Assembly: GCA_029882235.1 (NCBI GenBank)
Contig: JAOULB010000028.1
Span: 1 to 11,926, forward strand
Direction of reading: 5' to 3'
From: Gammaproteobacteria bacterium
GTDB taxonomy: Bacteria > Pseudomonadota > Gammaproteobacteria > UBA6429 > Thiohalophilaceae
DNA length: 11,926 nt
The translations under genes and the position numbers were made by a program. The notes under the pieces are model-generated. The model was not told the DNA's origin, did no database searches, and worked only from the letters and a program-made list of their open reading frames with translations. Positions within the stretch are counted from its first letter, which is position 1. The number at the start of each line of letters is the position of its first letter. Shown here in pieces: positions 1 to 7,443 of the stretch.

Positions 1-23
1 TTCTCGATATATTAATGTTTGAA

Positions 24-100
24 TGGTCGGGACGGCAGGATTTGAACCTACGACCACCACACCCCCAGTGTGGTGCGCTACCAGACTGCGCTACGCCCCG
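24..100 (-). tRNA. tRNA-Pro, anticodon GGG
   Basis: Read on the minus strand, the 77-base cloverleaf begins CGGGGCG and ends CGTCCCG, A, then an encoded CCA. The acceptor stem has seven pairs, one of them G-T. The anticodon stem CCACA/TGTGG closes the loop CTGGGGG, which gives anticodon GGG for proline codons CCC and CCU. It is the last gene of the minus-strand series, 55 bases after the MerR-like gene. No strong terminator separates the two, so it may be co-transcribed, although weak AT-rich -10-like hexamers occur between them (TATTAT, TTTAAA). The 23 bases left in the window after it are too few to judge its own terminator. Confidence 0.97.
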
Positions 101-155
101 AAATTGATTTAAAACAGGTTGGTGATAATACTCCAAGCTGGATAGCCAGGAAAGT

Positions 156-509
156 TTAAACCTTGAGGATTTCTGCTATTTCTTCCAGTTCCTGACGGAT
201 TTCCTGGAGTGTTTGCTTGTTTGTAATTTCGCCTTCTTTGTCAGTATCGGTTAACTGGATTCTGGCACCACCAATTGTGTAACCCTGCTCGTAAAGCAGG
301 CTACGGATTTGGCGAATCATAACCACATCCTGACGTTGATAATAACGTCGATTACCACGACGTTTAACAGGCTTGAGCTGTGGAAATTCCTGCTCCCAGT
401 AACGCAGAACATGCGGTTTTACATCACACAGATCACTGACTTCGCCAATAGTGAAATAGCGTTTGCCGGGGATTGGCGGAAGTTCGTTATTCTGACTGGG
501 TTCCAGCAT
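156..509 (-). CDS. MerR-family transcriptional regulator, conserved downstream of ihfA
   Basis: This 117-residue protein has a MerR-type winged helix-turn-helix at about residues 18-85. Hallmarks are FTIGEVSDLCDVKPHVLRYW for the recognition helix and RRGNRRYYQRQDV for the wing. Residues 100-116 (TLQEIRQELEEIAEIL) form a short helix of the kind MerR proteins use to dimerise as an antiparallel coiled coil. There is no large effector domain and no cysteine pair for metal sensing, so the ligand and target promoters are unknown. The ATG start lies inside ihfA and the two genes overlap by 23 bases. I accept this start because the same N-terminus (MLEPS, then ELPPIPGKRYFTIGEVS) occurs, from memory, in Pseudomonas relatives with the same neighbours. 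Expression is probably coupled to ihfA translation. Family assignment is very sure; function is unknown. Confidence 0.93.
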   Translation of the reverse strand: MLEPSQNNELPPIPGKRYFTIGEVSDLCDVKPHVLRYWEQEFPQLKPVKRRGNRRYYQRQDVVMIRQIRSLLYEQGYTIGGARIQLTDTDKEGEITNKQTLQEIRQELEEIAEILKV

Positions 510-789
510 AGGCCTCTACCCTTGCCTTGAGTTTCTGTCCTGGACGAAAGGTCACGACACGGCGTGCCGTAATGGGAATTTCTTCGCCTGTTTTTGGATT
601 ACGGCCTGGTCGTTGCTTTTTGTCACGCAGATCAAAGTTACCGAAACCGGACAGCTTGACCTGCTTACCGTTTTCCAGTGCTCCGCGAATTTCTTCAAAA
701 AACAACTCGACGAGTTCCTTGGCTTCACGTTTATTCAGCCCAAGTTCCTCAAACAAGCGTTCCGCCATTTCAGCCTTTGTTAGCGCCAT
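487..789 (-). CDS. ihfA: Integration host factor subunit alpha
   Basis: This is the alpha subunit of IHF, the nucleoid protein that bends DNA sharply at specific sites and serves recombination, replication and promoter activation. At 100 residues it is the usual length. Residues 1-45 form the helical dimerisation body, beginning MALTKAEMAERLFEELGL. The DNA-binding beta arm carries RPGRNPKTGEEIP at 60-72, with Pro65 at the tip as the intercalating residue of this family. ATG is preceded by AAAGGGG, a good ribosome-binding site that starts close to the pheT stop. The gene follows pheT by 15 bases and overlaps the MerR gene by 23. The order pheS-pheT-ihfA is classic for gammaproteobacteria. Its partner ihfB is not in the window. 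In E. coli ihfA also has a promoter inside pheT; I could not recognise one here. Confidence 0.98.
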   Translation of the reverse strand: MALTKAEMAERLFEELGLNKREAKELVELFFEEIRGALENGKQVKLSGFGNFDLRDKKQRPGRNPKTGEEIPITARRVVTFRPGQKLKARVEAYAGTQSE

Positions 790-804
790 ATGCCCCTTTC
801 TCTT

Positions 805-3183
805 TTATTCTCTTAAGGTCGCCCCAAGCTCTGACTGTAATACCTGTACAATTTGTACCATTACAGTATCGACTTCAGTGTCTGTAAGAGTGCGCGAAAG
901 ATCCTGTAAGGTCAAGCCTAAAGCCAGACTTTTTCGTCCAGAATCAATACCTTCGCCGGTATATACGTCAAACAACTCGATGTTTTTTAGCGCGTCAGGA
1001 GCCGATTTTTTTATCGTCTCTTCGACTCGCTGTGCTGTCACATCTATGTCTACAATAATTGCCAAATCCCTTCTAATTGCGGGGAATTTAGATAACATTT
1101 CAAATCTGGGGACCTGCCCCTGTTGCACCACATCAAGCTTGAGCTCAAACAGGATTACGCTTTGTTTAACTCCCAGTTTCTGAGAGATGGATGGATGTAA
1201 GACTCCCAGCCAACCAGCGTCTCTGTCGCCCCGTAACAGCCTTACAGACTGGCCTGGGTGTAATGCAGGATGTGTCTCGGCATTGAATTGGTATTCAGTG
1301 GCTGAACCCGCTAGCTGCAGCAATGATTCAAGCTCTTTTTTGACATCGAAGAAGTCAGACTTCTCTGAGTCGAGGCCCCATTGTTCCGGATAGCGGTCTC
1401 CATAACGCAATCCCGCAACGACCATTTCTTGTTTTAATTCAGAACCTTGACGGACAAATTTAAGACCGCACTCGAATAAGCATATACGATTTTGTTGGCG
1501 GTGCAAGTTATGCTGCATGGCCTGTACCAGACCAGGCCAGATCGAGGTACGCATCACGGCCATCTCCGCCGAAATGGGGTTTAAAAGTGGCAAATTCTCC
1601 AGATCTGGTTCAAAAAGTGACTGGAACTCTGGCTCGACAAAACTATAGGTAATGGCCTCCTGGTACCCCAGATCGGTCAGCAGCTGACGAATCCGACGTA
1701 AATCGACTCTGGATTCAGGCTTCGGATGCATGATCAGTGGGCTCACTGGTCGCGTATAAGGCAGATTGTCATAACCAGAGATTCTTCCCAGCTCTTCAAT
1801 CAAATCAACTTCCTGCTCGATGTCGAATCGGAACGCGGGTGGCGTTACTTTCCAGTCATCACCTTCTGAGAAAACCTCCATGCCCAGTCGTTTTAAAATT
1901 GATTTCACTTCCTGAGGAGGAATATCGATGCCCAGAACACGGCTAATTCGCTGAGAGCGAAGTTTAATGGCCTCTTTGTGTGACAAGCTTTCTTTCGACT
2001 GTCGTTTCACCACCGGCCCCGCTTTACCGCCAACGATATCCAGTAATAGTTCGGTGGCTCGTTCAATTGCGCGTTGTTGTAAATCAGGGGCAACACCGCG
2101 CTCGAATCGATGTGATGAGTCAGTGTGCAGGCCATAGCTCCGTGCTCGTCCCGCAATCGCTAAGGGTGAGAAGAAGGCACTTTCAAGAAAAATGTCCTTT
2201 GTCGAGTCCTGTACGGCCGAATCAGCGCCGCCCATGATCCCGGCCAGCGCAACTGGCGCTTTTTCATCAGCAATAACCAGAGTACCTTCGGTCAGCTCGA
2301 TAATCTGTTCATCAAGCAATTTAATCTTTTCACCCTGCTTTGCATGACGCACGACAATGCCGCCGGATAGTTTATCCAGATCAAAGGCATGCATGGGCTG
2401 ACCGAATTCAAGTAGAACGTAATTGGTGACATCAACAACCGGTCCAAGACTACGCAAGCCACTACGACGCAACCGTTCCTGCATCCAGATAGGAGTGGCC
2501 GCGGCCTGATCAATACCACGGATAATTCGACCAACATAGACTGGACAGTCTTCACTGGCTTCAACATTGACATCAAATTTATCGACCAGTGCAACCGTTG
2601 GATTTTTTCCATTTGGTACTGACACATCGAGCTGGTTCAGCACACCGACTTCTCGAGCAATACCAGCCAGACTCAGGCAGTCGCCACGATTTGGGGTTAA
2701 ACCGAGTTCAATGCTGACATCATCCAGCTTTAGATATTTGCGGATGTCTTCACCGACAGGGGCATCATCAGGCAGAATCAATAAACCATCGGCCTGCTCC
2801 ACCATGCCCAGTTCCTTGGCGGAACATAGCATGCCATGTGATTCAACACCGCGGAGCTTGCTTTTCTTGATTTTCAGGCCACCAGGAAGACTGGCGCCTA
2901 CCAAAGCAACAGGAACACGCGCGCCAGCAAATACATTGGCTGCGCCACAAACGATACTGAGCGCTTTTTTATCACCAATATTGACCTGACAAACACGCAG
3001 CTTGTCGGCATCAGGGTGGGCTTCTAACTGGCTTACCTCGCCGACTACAACCTGATCAAAGTCTGCTGCGACTGCTTCGATTGCATCGACTTCAAGGCCG
3101 GCCATGGTGAGTTGATGAGCAAGCTGCTGTGTACCAACATCAGGATTAACCCATTCACGTAACCATTGTTCGCTGAATTTCAT
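805..3183 (-). CDS. pheT: Phenylalanine--tRNA ligase beta subunit
   Basis: The beta chain of the (alpha-beta)2 phenylalanyl-tRNA synthetase, which charges tRNA-Phe in the cytoplasm. Its 792 residues match the bacterial norm. An N-terminal tRNA-binding OB-fold lies at about 40-150, with HPDADKLRVCQV and LRGVESHGMLCS. The B3/B4 editing domain follows at about 210-390, with YGLHTDSSHRFERGV. The B5 domain is at about 400-475, a catalytic-like core at 480-690, and a ferredoxin-fold anticodon-binding domain from about 700 to the end, beginning FPAIRRDLAIIVD. The ATG start follows pheS by 27 bases with only a weak GGAA/GAG ribosome-binding site, which suggests translational coupling to pheS. No frameshift or truncation is seen. 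Confidence 0.98.
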   Translation of the reverse strand: MKFSEQWLREWVNPDVGTQQLAHQLTMAGLEVDAIEAVAADFDQVVVGEVSQLEAHPDADKLRVCQVNIGDKKALSIVCGAANVFAGARVPVALVGASLPGGLKIKKSKLRGVESHGMLCSAKELGMVEQADGLLILPDDAPVGEDIRKYLKLDDVSIELGLTPNRGDCLSLAGIAREVGVLNQLDVSVPNGKNPTVALVDKFDVNVEASEDCPVYVGRIIRGIDQAAATPIWMQERLRRSGLRSLGPVVDVTNYVLLEFGQPMHAFDLDKLSGGIVVRHAKQGEKIKLLDEQIIELTEGTLVIADEKAPVALAGIMGGADSAVQDSTKDIFLESAFFSPLAIAGRARSYGLHTDSSHRFERGVAPDLQQRAIERATELLLDIVGGKAGPVVKRQSKESLSHKEAIKLRSQRISRVLGIDIPPQEVKSILKRLGMEVFSEGDDWKVTPPAFRFDIEQEVDLIEELGRISGYDNLPYTRPVSPLIMHPKPESRVDLRRIRQLLTDLGYQEAITYSFVEPEFQSLFEPDLENLPLLNPISAEMAVMRTSIWPGLVQAMQHNLHRQQNRICLFECGLKFVRQGSELKQEMVVAGLRYGDRYPEQWGLDSEKSDFFDVKKELESLLQLAGSATEYQFNAETHPALHPGQSVRLLRGDRDAGWLGVLHPSISQKLGVKQSVILFELKLDVVQQGQVPRFEMLSKFPAIRRDLAIIVDIDVTAQRVEETIKKSAPDALKNIELFDVYTGEGIDSGRKSLALGLTLQDLSRTLTDTEVDTVMVQIVQVLQSELGATLRE

Positions 3184-3210
3184 TGCTCAGATTCCAGTTT
3201 GAAAAATGTA

Positions 3211-4233
3211 TTAGCTGAATTGCTGCAAAAAACGCAGGTCGTTTTCAAAGAATAAACGTAGATCGTTAACGCCATAACGAAGCATAGCCAGTCGCTCAAC
3301 GCCGATTCCAAAAGCAAAGCCCAGATATTTTTCATTATCGATGTTCACATGCTCCAGCACTTTTGGATGCACCATGCCGCAACCAAGAATTTCTATCCAG
3401 CCGGTATGACTACAGACACGACAGCCTTCACCACTACACATCACACATTGGATATCGGCTTCAGCTGATGGCTCAGTGAAGGGAAAGTAAGAAGGGCGAA
3501 AACGGACGGCCAGATCATCTCGTTCAAAGAAATAATGCAGGAAATCGCTAAGAACACCCTTGAGATCGGCAAAAGTCACCTGTTCATCAATCAGAAAGCC
3601 TTCGACCTGGTGGAACATCGGAGTATGGGTTAAATCTGAATCACAGCGATAAACACGGCCCGGGGCAATCACCCTTAATGGCGGTGGTTTATCTTTCATC
3701 ACTCGAATTTGGACGGGTGAGGTATGGGTACGCAAGAGGCGACCATCTTCAAAATAAAAGGTATCATGCATCGCACGTGCGGGGTGTGTCGGTGGAATAT
3801 TCAGAGCTTCAAAGTTATGATAATCATCCTCAACTTCTGGGCCTTCCGCAATCTCAAACCCCAGCTGCAGAAACAGATCTTCGATACGTTCCATGGTGCG
3901 CGTAACAGGATGTAAACCACCTGTCGACTGACCTCGTCCTGGCAGAGTGCCATCGATTTTTTCTTTGGCAAGACGTTCTGCTAACTCGGAATTCTGAATA
4001 TGTTGCTTGCGTGCTTCCAGTGCCTGCTGGATTTGTTGCTTGGCCTGATTAATTGCCTGCCCTGCTTTTGGTTTTTCTTCCGGCGGCAGCTTACCGAGCG
4101 ATTTCATCTGCTCAGTAATCAGTCCCTTCTTACCCAGATATTCAACACGAACCTGATCGAGCGACTGGATGCTATTCGCATCATTTACCGCTTGCTGGGC
4201 TGTTTTAATGAATTGTTCCAGTTCCTGTAACAC
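3211..4233 (-). CDS. pheS: Phenylalanine--tRNA ligase alpha subunit
   Basis: The catalytic alpha chain of class II phenylalanyl-tRNA synthetase, 340 residues. The N-terminal coiled coil covers about 1-90. The class II core starts at GGLHPVTRT (105-113) and includes motif 2 (PGRVYRCDSDLTHTPMFHQ, 191-209), FRPSYFPFTEPSAE (245-258) and motif 3 (GFAFGIGVERLAMLRYG, 305-321). Between FTEPSAE and the GCGMVHP segment, four cysteines (C263, C266, C271, C274) form a C-x2-C-x4-C-x2-C knuckle that is absent from the E. coli enzyme and explains the extra length. The start is GTG, supported by AAAGAG five bases upstream and by alignment with family N-termini. The upstream gap contains a strong terminator-like hairpin, so expression probably depends on readthrough from rplT. 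Confidence 0.98.
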   Translation of the reverse strand: MLQELEQFIKTAQQAVNDANSIQSLDQVRVEYLGKKGLITEQMKSLGKLPPEEKPKAGQAINQAKQQIQQALEARKQHIQNSELAERLAKEKIDGTLPGRGQSTGGLHPVTRTMERIEDLFLQLGFEIAEGPEVEDDYHNFEALNIPPTHPARAMHDTFYFEDGRLLRTHTSPVQIRVMKDKPPPLRVIAPGRVYRCDSDLTHTPMFHQVEGFLIDEQVTFADLKGVLSDFLHYFFERDDLAVRFRPSYFPFTEPSAEADIQCVMCSGEGCRVCSHTGWIEILGCGMVHPKVLEHVNIDNEKYLGFAFGIGVERLAMLRYGVNDLRLFFENDLRFLQQFS

Positions 4234-4267
4234 GCTGACTCTTTATTGTTATTTTCGTTTTATAAAC

Positions 4268-4299
4268 AAAAAAGGGAAGGCACCAATGGCCTTCCCTTT
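4268..4299 (-). terminator. Intrinsic terminator or attenuator between rplT and pheS
   Basis: Read on the minus strand, AAAGGGAAGGC pairs perfectly with GCCTTCCCTTT across the 7-base loop CATTGGT. Six Ts run out of the stem, followed by GTTTATAAAA. The plus-strand reading lacks a T tract, so it acts on the minus strand. Only about 34 bases separate its end from the pheS GTG, leaving little room for an independent pheS promoter. Regulated readthrough (attenuation) is therefore more likely than a plain operon end. E. coli has an attenuator at the same place, controlled by the Phe-rich leader peptide PheM, but no such peptide is encoded here. Confidence 0.9.
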
Positions 4300-4313
4300 C
4301 TACTGCTGCGCAA

Positions 4314-4341
4314 ATCGGTGGGCTATGAATAGCTCACCAAT
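4314..4341 (-). promoter_or_regulatory. Leader hairpin upstream of the pheS attenuator
   Basis: On the minus strand ATTGGTGAGCTA pairs with TAGCCCACCGAT around the loop TTCA: twelve positions with one G-T wobble and one A-C mismatch. It begins six bases after the rplT stop codon, so a terminating ribosome would cover its first arm. Its second arm, CACCGAT, is equally complementary to the identical heptamer ATTGGTG in the terminator loop at 4281-4287, which offers an alternative pairing. A regulatory role is inferred. Confidence 0.5.
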
Positions 4342-4347
4342 TTAGCA

Positions 4348-4707
4348 TTAGCCCTGCAGGTTAGCCTTTGCCTGTTCGGCAAGCTGGGCAAATGCGTTCT
4401 TGTCGAATATCGCCATATCCGAAAGAACCTTACGATCGATTTCGATCTCGGCACGCTTCAGGCCATTGATCATACGGCTGTAAGACAATCCACATTCACG
4501 CGCAGCGGCGTTAATACGGGCAATCCACAGGGCACGAAACTGACGTTTGCGCTGACGACGATCACGATAAGCATATTGACCGGCTTTGGTTACCGCCTGG
4601 GTCGCAACGCGATAGACATTTTTTCGACGGCCTGAATAACCCTTGGCCAGATCGAGGACTTTTTTGTGTTTGGCGTGTGCTGTTACGCCACGTTTTACTC
4701 TTGGCAT
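4348..4707 (-). CDS. rplT: 50S ribosomal protein L20
   Basis: L20 (bL20) binds 23S rRNA early in 50S assembly. The protein has 119 residues, typical for the family, and is strongly basic. The N-terminal extension begins MPRVKRGVTAHAKHKKVL and threads into rRNA. The globular C-terminal half contains RQFRALWIARINAAARECGLSYSRMINGL in pieces at about 57-85. ATG is preceded by an AGAGGTAAGAAG purine tract as ribosome-binding site. The gene follows rpmI by 17 bases. In E. coli, L20 represses translation of rpmI and rplT by binding mRNA structures near the rpmI start. A strong terminator hairpin follows this gene. Confidence 0.98.
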   Translation of the reverse strand: MPRVKRGVTAHAKHKKVLDLAKGYSGRRKNVYRVATQAVTKAGQYAYRDRRQRKRQFRALWIARINAAARECGLSYSRMINGLKRAEIEIDRKVLSDMAIFDKNAFAQLAEQAKANLQG

Positions 4708-4724
4708 CTCTTCTTACCTCTGAA

Positions 4725-4922
4725 TTAGCTGTACGGCAACATTCTGCAAACTGCAGCTGTATCCGATTCATGAACTTGCGCAGCCGCACGTAAATGACGC
4801 TTACGTTTGGTGCTCTTCTTGGTAAGTATGTGGCGACGGTGCGACTGGGCACGCTTAAAGCCACCGGATGCTGAACGTTTAAAACGCTTGGCAGCCCCAC
4901 TGTTTGATTTAATCTTTGGCAT
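4725..4922 (-). CDS. rpmI: 50S ribosomal protein L35
   Basis: L35 (bL35) is a small basic protein of the 50S subunit. Its 65 residues match the E. coli length exactly, and MPKIKSNSGAAKRF at the N-terminus and RRHILTKKSTKRKRHLR at 29-45 are diagnostic. The ATG has GGAG nine bases upstream. It lies 51 bases after infC and 17 before rplT, the standard infC-rpmI-rplT order. The upstream gap carries a small perfect hairpin at 4956-4973, which could be part of L20 feedback control as known in E. coli. Confidence 0.98.
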   Translation of the reverse strand: MPKIKSNSGAAKRFKRSASGGFKRAQSHRRHILTKKSTKRKRHLRAAAQVHESDTAAVCRMLPYS

Positions 4923-4955
4923 TACTTCGAACTCCGCATTCGTTAATTAACAACT

Positions 4956-4973
4956 GATGACAGGTTTGTCATC
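4956..4973 (-). promoter_or_regulatory. Hairpin between infC and rpmI
   Basis: Directly after the infC TGA, the minus strand reads GATGACA, loop AACC, TGTCATC: a perfect 7-bp stem. AGTTGTTAATTAACG follows instead of a T tract, so it is not a terminator. In E. coli the L20 repressor site lies in this gap and includes distant pairing with infC. Whether this hairpin belongs to such a site cannot be decided by eye. Confidence 0.4.
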
Positions 4974-5492
4974 TCACTTTTTCTTCGGGGCGATGACCAT
5001 GACCATTTGCCGACCTTCAATTTTTGGAAACTGTTCAACAGCTCCATACTCAGCTAGATCACTTTCAATCCGTTTTAAAAACTCAAGACCGAGTTCCTGA
5101 TGTGCCATTTCGCGGCCGCGAAAACGCATCGTGATCTTGGTCTTGTCCCCATTCTCAAGGAAACGTATCAGGTTGCGTAGTTTTACCTGATAATCCCCTA
5201 CGTCCGTCCCTGGGCGAAACTTCACTTCTTTGACCTGGATCTGTTTCTGTTTCTTTTTCGCCGCATGCTTTTTCTTGTTCAGTTCGAACAAGTATTTCCC
5301 GTAGTCCATAATTCGACATACAGGTGGCGATGCTTCAGGTGAAATTTCCACCAGATCCATATCGGCTTCGAGAGCCAGCTCTTGTGCCTTCTCGATCGGT
5401 AGAACGCCTATCTGTTCACCGTCGGCACCAATGACACGCACTTCCGGAATCCGGATATCTTCGTTTATGCGCGTTTCTTTCGCAGTAGCGAT
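4974..5492 (-). CDS. infC: Translation initiation factor IF-3 (AUC start)
   Basis: IF-3 binds the 30S subunit, prevents premature 50S joining and rejects non-canonical start codons. With the ATC start at 5490-5492 the protein has 172 residues, near the usual 175-180. The N-domain contains INEDIRIPEVRVIGADGEQIG and DLVEISPEASPPVCRIMDYG. A lysine-rich linker (KKKHAAKKKQKQ) follows. The C-domain has FRPGTDVGDYQVKLRNLIRF and RFRGREMAHQE and ends APKKK. A later GTG at 5439-5441 would remove conserved N-terminal residues. The ATC lies eight bases after GGAGG, which overlaps the last thrS codons, and no ATG, GTG or TTG exists in frame between the thrS stop and that point. E. coli infC uses AUU, which makes IF-3 self-limiting; AUC should behave likewise. 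The thrS stop is three bases upstream. Confidence 0.95.
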   Translation of the reverse strand: MATAKETRINEDIRIPEVRVIGADGEQIGVLPIEKAQELALEADMDLVEISPEASPPVCRIMDYGKYLFELNKKKHAAKKKQKQIQVKEVKFRPGTDVGDYQVKLRNLIRFLENGDKTKITMRFRGREMAHQELGLEFLKRIESDLAEYGAVEQFPKIEGRQMVMVIAPKKK

Positions 5493-5495
5493 ATT

Positions 5496-7421
5496 CTAGC
5501 CCTCCAAATGACTACGGCCGCGGCACGCGACAGATCTGGTGAGTTTCTGAGCAAAGTCCTTTACGGACATTGCGCCGAGATCCTCACCTCCTCGCGTACG
5601 CACGGCCACAGTACGATTTTCCAACTCCCTATCGCCGATGACCAGCTGATAAGGTACTTTCTGTAGCGTATGTTCGCGAATTTTAAAGCCTATCTTCTCA
5701 TTTCTCAAGTCAGATAGAGCCCTAATCCCTTGTTTTTTCAGCTCTGCGACCACTTCTTCCACATAGCTGGACTGGCTATCGGTGATATTCATCACCACGG
5801 CCTGAACCGGTGCCAGCCAATCAGGGAAGATTCCGGCATGTTCTTCGATAAGGATGCCGATGAAGCGCTCCATGGAACCAAGGATAGCGCGATGCAGCAT
5901 GACGGGTGTTTTGCGCTCGCCATCTTCGGCGACATACTCGGCGCCGAGGCGTCCTGGCATTGAGAAGTCAACCTGAATGGTGCCACATTGCCAGACGCGG
6001 CCGAGGCAATCCTTCAGCGAGAATTCAATCTTGGGGCCATAGAAAGCGCCTTCACCCGGCTGCAATTCCCAGTCGAGCTTTTTATCATTCAAGGCGGTCT
6101 CAAGTGCACTCTCAGCCTTGTCCCAGACCTCATCCGATCCCACACGCTGTTCGGGCCGGGTTGATAATTTGATCAGCACATCGGTGAATCCAAAATCGGC
6201 ATACACTTCAAACAACAAATCGATGAAGCTGGCAACCTCTGACTGGATCTGTTCCTCAGTACAGAAGATATGCGCATCATCCTGGGTGAACGCGCGCACG
6301 CGCATCAGACCATGTAATGTTCCCGATGGTTCATTTCGGTGGCAGGAACCAAATTCTGCCATTCGTAATGGCAGGTCACGGTAGCTCTTCAGGCCCTGGT
6401 TGTAGATCTGCACGTGACAGGGACAGTTCATTGGCTTGACGGCGTATTCGCGATTCTCAGACTGAGTCGTAAACATGTCTTCACGGAACTTGGCCCAGTG
6501 ACCTGACTTCTCCCATAGCACCCGATCGGCCAGATTAGGTGTGTTTACTTCCTGATAACCATGCGCACGAATCTTTTCACGTACGTATTGCTCAATTTCC
6601 TTGTAGATGATCCAGCCCTTGTCATGCCAGAACACCATTCCGGGGGCTTCTTCCTGAGTGTGAAAAAGATCCAGCTTACGACCGACTTTACGATGATCGC
6701 GCTTCTCAGCCTCTTCAAGGCGGTGCAGATAGGCCTTCAGCGCCTTCTTATCTGTCCATGCGGTGCCATAGATCCGCTGTAACATCTCGTTATTACTATC
6801 ACCACGCCAATAGGCACCCGCCACCTTCATCAGCTTGAAAGCCTTCAGTTTACCTGTGGATGGGACGTGGGGACCACGACACAGATCGATGAAGTCACCC
6901 TGCTTATAGAGGGAGATATCTTCATTAGTCGGAATACTGGCAATGATCTCGGCCTTGTATTCTTCGCCCATATCACGGAAGAATTTCACTGCTTCATCAC
7001 GTGGCATAACTGTTCGCTCAACCTGAAAATCTTTTTTCGCCAGCTCGGTCATTTTCTTTTCGATCTTTTCCAGGTCAGCTTCGGAGAAACCGGCTTTATA
7101 TGAAAAATCGTAATAGAAGCCATCTTCGATCACGGGACCAATGGTGACCTGAGCATCAGGGTGCAGCTCTTTTACCGCCTGCGCTAACAAATGTGCTGTT
7201 GAGTGACGAATCACATCAAGTCCATCTTCATCACGTTCAGTGATAATGGCAAGATTGGTATCCTTTTCGATGATATACGAGGTATCGACGATCTGATCTT
7301 CGACCTTCCCGGCAAGTGCAGCCTTGGCCAAGCCCGCGCCAATATCAGCAGCGACATCGGCAATAGTTAATGGCTGGGGATAATCACGCTTGCTGCCATC
7401 AGGCAGAGTAATGGTTGGCAT
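5496..7421 (-). CDS. thrS: Threonine--tRNA ligase
   Basis: A class II synthetase that charges tRNA-Thr; in E. coli it also represses its own translation. I place the start at ATG 7419-7421 (MPTITLPDGS), giving 641 residues, because this N-terminus matches the family and AAGGA lies eight bases upstream. An in-frame GTG or ATG 28 codons earlier has no family support and would run through the operator. Domains are TGS at 1-62, the editing domain at about 63-225 with H73, H77, C181 and H185, the catalytic core at about 240-535, and the anticodon-binding domain from 540. The zinc ligands of the active site, C333, H384 and H510, are present. The loop reads MNCPCH, where E. coli has MNCPGH. Downstream, infC begins three bases after the stop. 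Confidence 0.98.
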   Translation of the reverse strand: MPTITLPDGSKRDYPQPLTIADVAADIGAGLAKAALAGKVEDQIVDTSYIIEKDTNLAIITERDEDGLDVIRHSTAHLLAQAVKELHPDAQVTIGPVIEDGFYYDFSYKAGFSEADLEKIEKKMTELAKKDFQVERTVMPRDEAVKFFRDMGEEYKAEIIASIPTNEDISLYKQGDFIDLCRGPHVPSTGKLKAFKLMKVAGAYWRGDSNNEMLQRIYGTAWTDKKALKAYLHRLEEAEKRDHRKVGRKLDLFHTQEEAPGMVFWHDKGWIIYKEIEQYVREKIRAHGYQEVNTPNLADRVLWEKSGHWAKFREDMFTTQSENREYAVKPMNCPCHVQIYNQGLKSYRDLPLRMAEFGSCHRNEPSGTLHGLMRVRAFTQDDAHIFCTEEQIQSEVASFIDLLFEVYADFGFTDVLIKLSTRPEQRVGSDEVWDKAESALETALNDKKLDWELQPGEGAFYGPKIEFSLKDCLGRVWQCGTIQVDFSMPGRLGAEYVAEDGERKTPVMLHRAILGSMERFIGILIEEHAGIFPDWLAPVQAVVMNITDSQSSYVEEVVAELKKQGIRALSDLRNEKIGFKIREHTLQKVPYQLVIGDRELENRTVAVRTRGGEDLGAMSVKDFAQKLTRSVACRGRSHLEG

Positions 7422-7443
7422 CTCTTCGTTCCTTTTCGCAGTG

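Noticed and set aside
527..1183. 218-codon plus-strand frame opposite pheT and ihfA
   Set aside because: It is the antisense shadow of two certain genes, with serine-rich low-complexity composition and no recognisable domain.
4234..4347. PheM-like Phe-rich leader peptide between rplT and pheS
   Set aside because: No ATG frame with Phe codons precedes the terminator on the minus strand; only a GTG-AGC-TAT-TCA-TAG micro-frame without Phe is present.
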